Positions 1 through 6,717 of a DNA stretch of 14,479 bases are shown here, piece after piece; the first letter of the stretch is position 1; every line of letters starts with the position of its first letter. The notes below the pieces were generated by a model. That model searched no databases, was not told the origin of the DNA, and saw only the letters and a list, made by a program, of their open reading frames with translations. The translations under genes were made by a program, and so were the position numbers. The stretch is from an uncultured Prevotellaceae bacterium. GTDB taxonomy: Bacteria; Bacteroidota; Bacteroidia; Bacteroidales; Muribaculaceae. The DNA is taken from NCBI GenBank assembly GCA_945645715.1, contig CALZFJ010000014.1:1-14479 (forward strand), given 5' to 3'.

Positions 1-11
1 ATTCGGTGTGG

Positions 12-1388
12 TCAGCCGAAGAGGAAGCGGAAGACGTCTTCCACTTTGGAGGCTTCGACTATGTTGATGCGGAGCTTGGTGGGGTCGATGCCTTTCATGT
101 TGTTGGCTGGGACGACGATGTGCTCGAAACCGAGTTTCTCGGCTTCTGTAATGCGCTGCTCAAGGCGTGTGACCTGGCGTATTTCGCCCGAAAGCCCTAC
201 TTCGCCAGTGACGCACACACGGCGCTTGATGGGAATATCGACATTCGACGATATTATTGCTGCTATCACTGCCATATCGAGGGCAGGGTCGTTCACCTTT
301 ATGCCTCCGGCGATGTTGAGAAACACGTCTTTCTGTGCAAGCTTGAATCCCACGCGCTTTTCGAGCACGGCAAGGAGCATGTTCATGCGCTTATAGTCGA
401 AGCCGGTGACTGAGCGCTGTGCGGTGCCATAGGCGGCTGTGCTCACAAGGGCTTGTGCCTCGATGAGAAATGGACGGATACCTTCGAGTGTCACGCCTAT
501 GGCGGTGCCCGAAAGTTCTTCGTCGGTCTGCGACAGAAGCATTTCCGACGGGTTGCTCACTTCGCGCAGCCCGCTCTGGTTCATCTCGTAGATGCCAATC
601 TCGGAGGTGCTCCCGAAGCGGTTCTTTATGGCGCGGAGAATGCGATACATATAGTGTCGGTCGCCCTCCAACTGTATCACGGCATCGACTATGTGTTCAA
701 GCACCTTGGGGCCGGCAATGGCACCTTCCTTGTTGATGTGACCGATGAGAATCACCGGAGTGTGGGTCTCTTTGGCAAACTTCAGCAGTTGAGCGGCACA
801 CTCACGCACCTGTCCTACCGAACCAGCCGATGACTCGAGTGTGTCGGTGGCTATAGTCTGAATGGAGTCGATAATCACCATGTCGGGGTTGCTCTCTCGA
901 ATGCCGGCAAAGATTGATTCGAGCGACGTTTCGCACACGATGTAGCACTCGCACTGAATGTTGCCGCCACAGATGCGGTCGGCACGCATTTTCAGCTGCT
1001 GTGCGCTCTCTTCGCCCGACACGTAGAGCACTTTGCGGCTGCGAATGCGAAGCACATTCTGCAGCACGAGGGTGGATTTGCCAATTCCGGGTTCTCCACC
1101 GATGAGAATTATCGAACCCGGCACAAGACCACCACCTAGCACACGGTTGAGTTCGCGGCTCGGGAGTGCAATGCGTTGCTCTTCGCCCGATTTCACTTCA
1201 GAAATCTTTACCGGGGTGATGGAGTGGGTTTTGCCGCCCTCGGGAAGGTAGCCCTGGCTTTTCTTGGGCTTGGCGGCTACTGTTTCTTCCACAAAAGTGT
1301 TCCACTCTCCACATGCCGGGCATTTGCCTACCCACTTGGGCGACTCGGCACCGCAGTTGCTGCAGAAAAATACGCTTTTAGTCTTCAT
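12..1388 (-). CDS. radA: DNA repair protein RadA (Sms), RecA-like branch-migration ATPase
   Basis: RadA is a RecA-related hexameric helicase that moves and processes branched intermediates in homologous recombination; it acts on DNA in the cytoplasm. The 458-residue length is normal for the family and the ORF is complete. An N-terminal C4 zinc finger uses C9, C12, C23 and C26. Walker A is GEPGIGKST at 98-106 and Walker B VIIDS at 171-175. The RadA signature KNRFG lies at 255-259. Residues from about 295 to the end form the Lon-protease-like domain, which is non-proteolytic in this family. The ATG is chosen because the zinc finger starts only eight residues later. It lies 75 bases downstream of the SpoU methyltransferase gene on the same strand with no promoter match between them, so cotranscription with recQ and the methyltransferase is likely. 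Identity is near certain; operon membership is inferred. Confidence 0.97.
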   Translation of the reverse strand: MKTKSVFFCSNCGAESPKWVGKCPACGEWNTFVEETVAAKPKKSQGYLPEGGKTHSITPVKISEVKSGEEQRIALPSRELNRVLGGGLVPGSIILIGGEPGIGKSTLVLQNVLRIRSRKVLYVSGEESAQQLKMRADRICGGNIQCECYIVCETSLESIFAGIRESNPDMVIIDSIQTIATDTLESSAGSVGQVRECAAQLLKFAKETHTPVILIGHINKEGAIAGPKVLEHIVDAVIQLEGDRHYMYRILRAIKNRFGSTSEIGIYEMNQSGLREVSNPSEMLLSQTDEELSGTAIGVTLEGIRPFLIEAQALVSTAAYGTAQRSVTGFDYKRMNMLLAVLEKRVGFKLAQKDVFLNIAGGIKVNDPALDMAVIAAIISSNVDIPIKRRVCVTGEVGLSGEIRQVTRLEQRITEAEKLGFEHIVVPANNMKGIDPTKLRINIVEASKVEDVFRFLFG

Positions 1389-1463
1389 ATCACAGAGTGC
1401 TTATCGGTTTGATAACGGTCAGCGGGAATTTAGTTTTTTATCAGGCTCGGTGCGATGTGCTGC

Positions 1464-2225
1464 TTATTGCACTGTGCGGCGGCGGAACTCGCTGATGGTG
1501 ATAGCCGCTGCCACACCCACATTGAGCGATTCGGGAGCTTCTCCACTTGCTGCAAATGCCGGAATGAGCAGACGCCGGCTCACAAGCTGTGCAAGCTGTG
1601 GCGAGATGCCTTTGCCCTCGTTGCCGAAGATGACGAATCCGCGGTTTTCCACCTCTTGGCGGTAGATGTTGTCGCCGTCGAGGAAAGTGCCATATACAGG
1701 AATGTCGGGATATTGTGCTATAAGCTCCTCGATGTCGCAGTAGTGCACTTTCACGTGCGAGATAGCCCCCATGGTGGCTTGCACCACCTTGTGGTTATAT
1801 ACATCGACGGTGTCGCTGGTGCAGAAAATGTTCTTGATGCCAAACCAGTCGGCAAGGCGAATGATGGTGCCCAGATTGCCGGGGTCCTGCACATTGTCGA
1901 GCACGATGTTGAGATTGTGCCGCACTTCGTCGGGCGAGATGGTGAGCTTAGGAATGTCGTAAACGGCAATCACCTCGGCAGCTGTAGAAAATTGCGACAT
2001 GCGCTGCATTTGTTGCCGGCTTGCAAAGGCTATTTTATCGAGATGCCCCGAGTGCCCGAACTGGTCGTACCAGTTGCGGGTGGCTACAATCATGCGGCAG
2101 TTGAAGTGGTCCCAGGTGTCGCGCACACACTTGGTGCCCTCGGCTACAAAACAGCCATTTGCCTCGCGGTTCTTTTTCAGACCCAGCGAGGCAATGAACT
2201 TTATGGTGCTATTTGTCAATTCCAT
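1464..2225 (-). CDS. TrmH/SpoU-family RNA 2'-O-ribose methyltransferase
   Basis: This is a SAM-dependent SPOUT methyltransferase that should methylate a ribose 2'-hydroxyl in rRNA or tRNA. The three SpoU motifs are present: LDNVQDPGNLGTIIRLAD at about 109-126 (with the motif 1 N and R), VIFGNEGKGIS at 198-208 (motif 2), and SLNVGVAAAI at 233-242 (motif 3). The first 95 or so residues form the substrate-binding N-terminal domain that resembles the RlmB/TsnR type, with a basic stretch near residues 17-35. At 253 residues it has the family's usual length. The exact target nucleotide cannot be told from sequence, so no symbol is given; an RlmB-like 23S rRNA role is possible. It lies 53 bases after recQ and 75 bases before radA, all same strand, with no promoter match in either gap. 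Confidence 0.92.
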   Translation of the reverse strand: MELTNSTIKFIASLGLKKNREANGCFVAEGTKCVRDTWDHFNCRMIVATRNWYDQFGHSGHLDKIAFASRQQMQRMSQFSTAAEVIAVYDIPKLTISPDEVRHNLNIVLDNVQDPGNLGTIIRLADWFGIKNIFCTSDTVDVYNHKVVQATMGAISHVKVHYCDIEELIAQYPDIPVYGTFLDGDNIYRQEVENRGFVIFGNEGKGISPQLAQLVSRRLLIPAFAASGEAPESLNVGVAAAITISEFRRRTVQ

Positions 2226-2278
2226 TGTTGCAGATTAGTTAGGAGCACTATGCTGTAGGCGGCTCGCGGCAAGTGCTA

Positions 2279-4459
2279 TCAGTTGCCCATCTCCGACATA
2301 AACTTCACTCTGACGAGGCGAATTTCCTCCTCGGTGTAGTCGGCGCCAAGCTCCTGTATAGCGGCTTCAAGGTCGTCGCTCTCACTCTCGCGGAAGTATT
2401 CAAAGATGTCCTCCTGGTGGTCTTCGTCCATAATCTCGTTGAGGAAGTAGTCGATATTGATTTTTGTGCCTGAATACACGATGGCTTCAATCTCGTCGAG
2501 CAATTCTTCAAATTCCAGTCCCTTAGAGTCGGCAAGTTCGTCGAGAGCAATTTTCCGGTCGATTCCTTGAATGATTGAGATTTTCATCTTGCTCTTGTTG
2601 GCAACGCTACGGAAGCGCAGGTCTTCGGGACGCTCTATTTCGTTCTCATCGACGTGGCGCTTGATAATCTCCACAAATTCCTTGCCGTAGCGCTTAGCCT
2701 TTCCGGCACCAACGCCGGGAATGTTCTGCAGCTCCTCGATGCTGATGGGATAGGTGGTAGCCATAGCCTCAAGAGAGGGGTCTTGGAAGATAACGTAGGG
2801 AGGCAGTCCCAGCTTGTGTGCGGTCTTTTTGCGGAGATCCTTGAGAATGGAATAAAGCTCGGGATCGACGGCGCAGGCAGCTCCACCCTTCACCATAACT
2901 TCCTCATCACACTCAGAGAAGTCGTTGTCTTCCACAACCATAAATGAAACAGGGTGCTCTATGAAGTTGCGACCTGCATCGGTGAGCTTCAGCTGGCCAT
3001 AGTTCTCGATGTCGCGGATAAGATATCCCCCAATGATTGCTTGGCGTATGACGGCATTCAGCAGCTTACTGTCGGTGTCGCTCTTGCAGCCAAATAGCTC
3101 AAGTTCATCGTGCTTGTAGGATTTCACTTCGCTTGTCACCTTGCCTACGAGTACGTCGATTATGTGGTCGGCTTTGAATTTCTCTTTCAGTGCAGCGATG
3201 GTCTCGAGCACGGCAGCGAGTTCGTCCTTAGCCTCGATGCGCTTCTTGGGGTGAAGACAGTTGTCGCAGTTTCCGCAATTTTCCACATCGTAATCTTCAC
3301 CGAAGTAGTGAAGAAGCGTCTTACGGCGACACACCGACGACTCGGCATAGCTTGCCGTTTCGAGCAGCAGTTGCTTGCCGATTTCCTGCTCGGCGATAGG
3401 CTTGCCCTGCATGAATTTTTCAAGTTTCTGCAAGTCCTTGTTGGTGTAGAAAGTGATGCACTGCCCCTCGCCGTCGTCGCGACCGGCGCGACCCGTTTCC
3501 TGATAGTAGCCTTCGAGGCTCTTGGGGATGTCGTAGTGAATCACAAATCGCACATCAGGCTTGTCGATACCCATGCCGAAGGCGATAGTAGCCACAATCA
3601 CATCGACGGTTTCGAGCAGAAAAGCGTCTTGATTGGCTGAGCGGGTGGCACTGTCCATGCCGGCGTGGTAGGGCAGAGCCTTTATGTTGTTCACCTTCAG
3701 TGTTTCGGCAAGTTCTTCCACCTTTTTGCGGCTGAGGCAATAGATGATGCCCGACTTGCCCTCATTTGCCTTGATGAACTTTATTATATCCTTATCGATA
3801 TTCTTGGTCTTTGGGCGTACCTCGTAGTAGAGGTTGGGGCGGTTGAATGAAGATTTGAAAACCTTGGCATCGACCATTCCCAGATTCTTCTGAATGTCGT
3901 GCTGCACCTTGGGGGTGGCAGTGGCAGTGAGAGCTATCACCGGGCGAGTGCCAATCTCGTTGATTATCGGGCGAATGCGGCGATACTCGGGGCGAAAGTC
4001 GTGACCCCACTCCGAGATGCAGTGAGCCTCATCGACGGCGTAGAACGAAATCTTTATCGTTTTGAGGAATTCGATGTTTTCTTCCTTGGTGAGCGACTCT
4101 GGAGCTACGTAGAGCAACTTCGTCTTGCCGTCGAGAATGTCCTGCTTCACACGGTCGATGGCTTGCTTATTGAGCGAGGAGTTGAGAAAATGGGCAATTC
4201 CGTCGTCCTCACTGAAGTTGCGCATGGCATCTACCTGATTCTTCATCAGTGCGATGAGAGGAGAAATCACAATAGCCGTACCCTCCATGATTAGCGAGGG
4301 AAGCTGATAGCATAGTGACTTACCACCACCTGTGGGCATAAGCACGAAGGTGTCGTTTTCATCGAGGAGGTTTTCCATGATGGCCTCCTGATTCCCCTTG
4401 AAAGTGTCGAAGCCGAAGTGCCGTTTCAGCTCCGCGTGTAGTAGTTGCTTGTTTGCCAT
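2279..4459 (-). CDS. recQ: ATP-dependent DNA helicase RecQ with C-terminal extension
   Basis: RecQ is a 3'-5' superfamily 2 DNA helicase in recombination and replication-fork repair. Walker A (MPTGGGKS) is at 41-48, the DEAH box at 143-146 and the motif VI arginines in YYQETGRAGRDD at 318-329. The RecQ zinc site uses C377, C395, C398 and C401. A winged-helix region follows (about 410-515), then an HRDC domain (about 531-605) with the helix-hairpin-like stretch IPGVGAGKAKRYG at 580-592. Residues 606-726 are an acidic C-terminal extension that E. coli RecQ lacks; it resembles the helix-turn-helix tail of Bacteroidota RecQ. The total of 726 residues fits that lineage form. A clear promoter match lies just upstream in the clpX-recQ gap, so recQ probably starts its own transcript that continues into the methyltransferase and radA. 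Confidence 0.96.
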   Translation of the reverse strand: MANKQLLHAELKRHFGFDTFKGNQEAIMENLLDENDTFVLMPTGGGKSLCYQLPSLIMEGTAIVISPLIALMKNQVDAMRNFSEDDGIAHFLNSSLNKQAIDRVKQDILDGKTKLLYVAPESLTKEENIEFLKTIKISFYAVDEAHCISEWGHDFRPEYRRIRPIINEIGTRPVIALTATATPKVQHDIQKNLGMVDAKVFKSSFNRPNLYYEVRPKTKNIDKDIIKFIKANEGKSGIIYCLSRKKVEELAETLKVNNIKALPYHAGMDSATRSANQDAFLLETVDVIVATIAFGMGIDKPDVRFVIHYDIPKSLEGYYQETGRAGRDDGEGQCITFYTNKDLQKLEKFMQGKPIAEQEIGKQLLLETASYAESSVCRRKTLLHYFGEDYDVENCGNCDNCLHPKKRIEAKDELAAVLETIAALKEKFKADHIIDVLVGKVTSEVKSYKHDELELFGCKSDTDSKLLNAVIRQAIIGGYLIRDIENYGQLKLTDAGRNFIEHPVSFMVVEDNDFSECDEEVMVKGGAACAVDPELYSILKDLRKKTAHKLGLPPYVIFQDPSLEAMATTYPISIEELQNIPGVGAGKAKRYGKEFVEIIKRHVDENEIERPEDLRFRSVANKSKMKISIIQGIDRKIALDELADSKGLEFEELLDEIEAIVYSGTKINIDYFLNEIMDEDHQEDIFEYFRESESDDLEAAIQELGADYTEEEIRLVRVKFMSEMGN

Positions 4460-4496
4460 GATAGTTCAGAAGTAAATACCCGATAATTCAGTGTAA

Positions 4497-4529
4497 CAAA
4501 TATACGAAAATATGGGCTATATCTCCAAA
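4497..4529 (-). promoter_or_regulatory. Bacteroidota-type promoter for recQ
   Basis: Read on the minus strand, a -33 TTTG (4526-4529) is followed after 21 bases by TATATTTG (4497-4504), an exact match to the Bacteroidota -7 consensus TAnnTTTG. The spacing agrees with the known 19-21 base preference. A start near 4490 would give a leader of roughly 30 bases before the recQ ATG. This separates recQ and its downstream genes from clpPX transcription at least in part. Confidence 0.65.
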
Positions 4530-4557
4530 TATTTGCTGCTATATTTTTTGAGTAATG

Positions 4558-4582
4558 AAAAAAGCCTATTCAGCTTGGGCTT
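4558..4582 (-). terminator. Weak terminator-like hairpin at the end of clpX
   Basis: On the minus strand AAGCC (4578-4582) pairs with GGCTT (4562-4566) across an 11-base loop, and four more T residues follow directly. One arm lies in the last codons of clpX and the other overlaps the stop codon. The stem is only five base pairs, so it may slow or partly end clpPX transcription rather than stop it. Confidence 0.3.
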
Positions 4583-5816
4583 GCTGCATCACGTCGAAAT
4601 TGGCTTTACAGAGCTGGTCGGCAGCATATTGCTTGCTCACCTTGAAACTTTTGGCGCCACTCGAAGGAATGTCGAACATTGCATCAATCATTATTGTCTC
4701 CACGATGGTGCGAAGTCCGCGGGCACCGAGCTTGAACTCGATGGCCTTATCCACGATAAAGTCGAGTGCAGCCTCGTCGAACTCCAGTTTCACGCCGTCC
4801 ATAGCGAGGAGCTTGGTGTATTGGCGCACTATGGCGTTCTTTGGCTCGGTGAGAATGCGGCGCAGGGCATCGCGGTCGAGGGGTTCAAGATTTGTGAGAA
4901 TTGGCAATCGGCCGATAATCTCGGGTATCAGACCAAACGACTTGAGGTCCTGCGGAGCCACATAGTGGAGCAGCTTCTCGCGTTGCACTCGTTTTGCAGC
5001 ACTGTCGGTTCCGTAGCCTACCACATGGGTGTTGAGGCGCAGGGCGATTTTTCGCTCAATGCCTTCAAATGCACCACCGCAGATGAAGAGAATGTTCTTG
5101 GTGGTATCGATCTGCATCATCTCCTGATGGGGATGCTTGCGGCCGCCCTGGGGCGGCACCGAGGCCACCGTGCCCTCCAGAATCTTCAGCAGCGCCTGCT
5201 GCACGCCCTCGCCGCTCACGTCGCGGGTGATAGAGGGGTTGTCGCCCTTGCGGGCAATCTTATCGATTTCGTCGATAAACACGATGCCGCGCTCAGCTTC
5301 AGCCACATTGTAGTCGCACACCTGGAGGAGGCGTGTGAGCAGGCTTTCGATGTCTTCGCCCACATATCCCGCCTCGGTGAGCACGGTGGCATCGACGATG
5401 GTGAATGGCACCTTCAGTAGTCGGGCAATGGTCTTTGCGATAAGCGTCTTGCCGGTTCCGGTGGGTCCCACCATTATGATATTTGATTTCTCAATATCCA
5501 CATCGTCGTCGGTCTGCGAGAGGCGCTTGTAGTGGTTATATACAGCCACCGAGAGGTAGCGCTTGGCGGTGTCTTGTCCGATGACATACTCATCGAGATA
5601 AGCCTTTATTTCGTGAGGCTTGGGTATTTCAGTGAGCTTGAATTCAGAGCCTTGCTTCTTGCTTTTATCTTCGAGATACTCCTTGGCGAGCAGATGAGCC
5701 TGCTCGGCGCACTCGTTGCAGATGCACCCGTCGAGTCCGGGCATGAGCAGCTGCACCTCGCGTGAGGAGCGACCACAGAAGCTGCAGTGCATGGAGTCGT
5801 TGTTCTTTTTAGCCAT
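4566..5816 (-). CDS. clpX: ClpX, AAA+ unfoldase subunit of ClpXP protease
   Basis: ClpX recognises, unfolds and feeds tagged proteins into the ClpP chamber in the cytoplasm. The N-terminal zinc-binding domain has C11, C14, C33 and C36. The AAA+ module shows Walker A GPTGTGKT (117-124), pore loop GYVGE (150-154), Walker B VFIDE (179-183) and sensor 2 GARGLR (364-369). The ClpP-docking loop, IGF in E. coli, reads VGY here at 266-268 within HVVGYGTD. At 416 residues it is of usual length. The ATG precedes the zinc finger by ten residues, as expected. It follows clpP by 25 bases on the same strand, the classic clpPX operon order, and recQ follows downstream. No key residue is missing. Confidence 0.98.
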   Translation of the reverse strand: MAKKNNDSMHCSFCGRSSREVQLLMPGLDGCICNECAEQAHLLAKEYLEDKSKKQGSEFKLTEIPKPHEIKAYLDEYVIGQDTAKRYLSVAVYNHYKRLSQTDDDVDIEKSNIIMVGPTGTGKTLIAKTIARLLKVPFTIVDATVLTEAGYVGEDIESLLTRLLQVCDYNVAEAERGIVFIDEIDKIARKGDNPSITRDVSGEGVQQALLKILEGTVASVPPQGGRKHPHQEMMQIDTTKNILFICGGAFEGIERKIALRLNTHVVGYGTDSAAKRVQREKLLHYVAPQDLKSFGLIPEIIGRLPILTNLEPLDRDALRRILTEPKNAIVRQYTKLLAMDGVKLEFDEAALDFIVDKAIEFKLGARGLRTIVETIMIDAMFDIPSSGAKSFKVSKQYAADQLCKANFDVMQQAQAE

Positions 5817-5841
5817 AAATTTCTGTTGAGTCCTTCTTGTT

Positions 5842-6519
5842 TTATTTAGCGTTGCGTGTGAGCACCTTGTCGATCATGCCATATTCGGCGGCTTCAGCCG
5901 AAGTCATCCAGTAGTCGCGGTCGCTGTCGGCATATACCTTGTCGTAGGGCTGCCCGGAGTGGTTGGCGATGATGGTGTAAAGCTCTTTCTTGAGTTTCTG
6001 TATTTCGCGTGCGGTGATTTCGATATCGGAAGCTTGTCCCTGTGCGCCGCCCATAGGCTGGTGAATCATCACGCGAGAGTGTTGCAAGGCGAAGCGCTTA
6101 CCTTTCTCTCCGGCTACAAGGAGCACAGCCGCCATAGAAGCTGCCATACCGGTGCAGATAGTGGAAACGTCGCTTGATATATACTGCATGGTGTCGTAGA
6201 TGCCCAATCCGGCATAAACCGAGCCGCCGGGAGAGTTGAGGTAGATTGAGATGTCCTTACCGGGGTCGGCAGAGTCGAGATACAAAAGCTGCGCCTGAAT
6301 CACATTGGCTGTGTAGTCGTCGATCTGAGTGCCGAGGAAGATGATACGGTCCATCATCAGGCGTGAGAAGACGTCCATTTGAGCCACATTGAGCTGGCGT
6401 TCCTCAATGATGGTGGGAGAGATGTAACTGCTTGTTATAGAGTTTGAATATTGGTCGAGAGCCAAGCCATTCATGCCGAGGTGATTCACGGCGAAGTTTC
6501 TGAAATCGTTATTCTTCAT
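5842..6519 (-). CDS. clpP: ClpP, serine protease subunit of ClpXP
   Basis: ClpP forms the tetradecameric proteolytic barrel that works with ClpX. The catalytic triad is visible: S128 in GMAASMAA, H153 in MIHQPMGG and D202 in DRDYW, with the His-Asp spacing of 49 residues seen in E. coli ClpP. The family's start of the mature chain (a VIE-like segment before SRL..RIIFLG) aligns with PTIIEE at about 35-40. This leaves a propeptide of about 30 residues, longer than the 14 of E. coli; these are normally removed by self-cleavage. The whole is 225 residues. It is the first gene of the clpP-clpX pair. Upstream lie 198 non-coding bases and then a porin gene, not the tig gene that often precedes clpP in Bacteroidales (from memory). 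Confidence 0.97.
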   Translation of the reverse strand: MKNNDFRNFAVNHLGMNGLALDQYSNSITSSYISPTIIEERQLNVAQMDVFSRLMMDRIIFLGTQIDDYTANVIQAQLLYLDSADPGKDISIYLNSPGGSVYAGLGIYDTMQYISSDVSTICTGMAASMAAVLLVAGEKGKRFALQHSRVMIHQPMGGAQGQASDIEITAREIQKLKKELYTIIANHSGQPYDKVYADSDRDYWMTSAEAAEYGMIDKVLTRNAK

Positions 6520-6556
6520 ATATCAAAATTATCTATCGAAAATTATTATACAGATT

Positions 6557-6564
6557 CAAAGTTA
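6557..6564 (-). promoter_or_regulatory. Candidate -7 box for clpP
   Basis: The minus strand reads TAACTTTG here, an exact TAnnTTTG match about 38 bases before the clpP ATG, in an AT-rich stretch below the porin terminator. No clean -33 TTTG is found 19-21 bases further upstream. A second match, TAATTTTG at 6524-6531, would put the start on top of the ATG and is less likely. A promoter is needed here because a strong terminator separates clpP from the porin gene. Confidence 0.35.
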
Positions 6565-6624
6565 CAAAAAAACTTGTAAATACCCACGCATTAGGCAATA
6601 TTTTTTTGCTATGGCATATAAAAA

Positions 6625-6656
6625 GTCCTCACACCGATGCGAGATGGTGTGAGGAC
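6625..6656 (-). terminator. Strong intrinsic terminator after the porin gene
   Basis: GTCCTCACACC (6625-6635) and GGTGTGAGGAC (6646-6656) form a perfect 11-base-pair stem with a 10-base loop. On the minus strand the stem is followed at once by TTTTT (6620-6624), so it should end the phosphodiesterase-porin transcript before clpP. Four A residues on the other side give little T-run for the plus strand, where there is no gene to terminate. Confidence 0.85.
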
Positions 6657-6671
6657 AAAAGTGTTATGCCA

Positions 6672-6697
6672 AGGTGGAATCAGCGGGGAATCCACCT
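6672..6697 (-). other. Second stem-loop in the porin 3' untranslated region
   Basis: AGGTGGA and TCCACCT form a perfect 7-base-pair stem with a 12-base loop, about 20 bases after the porin stop codon and 15 bases before the terminator stem. It has no T-run of its own. It may protect the 3' end of the message or be part of a 3'-derived small RNA; both are inference. Confidence 0.4.
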
Positions 6698-6717
6698 CTG
6701 TCTATAGGCGGTGGGGA

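Noticed and set aside
1401..1443. Overlapping TTATC/GATAA and TGATAA/TTATCA inverted repeats upstream of radA.
   Set aside because: Short AT-rich arms without a T-run or promoter match; too weak to call a site.
1455..2258. A 267-codon open frame on the plus strand opposite the SpoU methyltransferase gene.
   Set aside because: It mirrors the coding strand's codon pattern, has no recognisable motif, and the minus-strand frame carries all three SpoU motifs.
2244..2277. Inverted repeat AGCACT/AGTGCT with a 22-base loop between recQ and the methyltransferase gene.
   Set aside because: Six-pair stem, long loop and no T-run on the minus strand, so not a credible terminator; chance is likely.
3110..3640. 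A 176-codon plus-strand open frame opposite recQ, and a similar 216-codon one opposite cinA (10834-11484).
   Set aside because: Both are shadows of well-supported minus-strand genes and show no independent coding signs.
4512..5420. A 302-codon open frame on the plus strand opposite clpX.
   Set aside because: Antisense shadow of a highly conserved gene; His/Leu/Val-rich translation without domain features.
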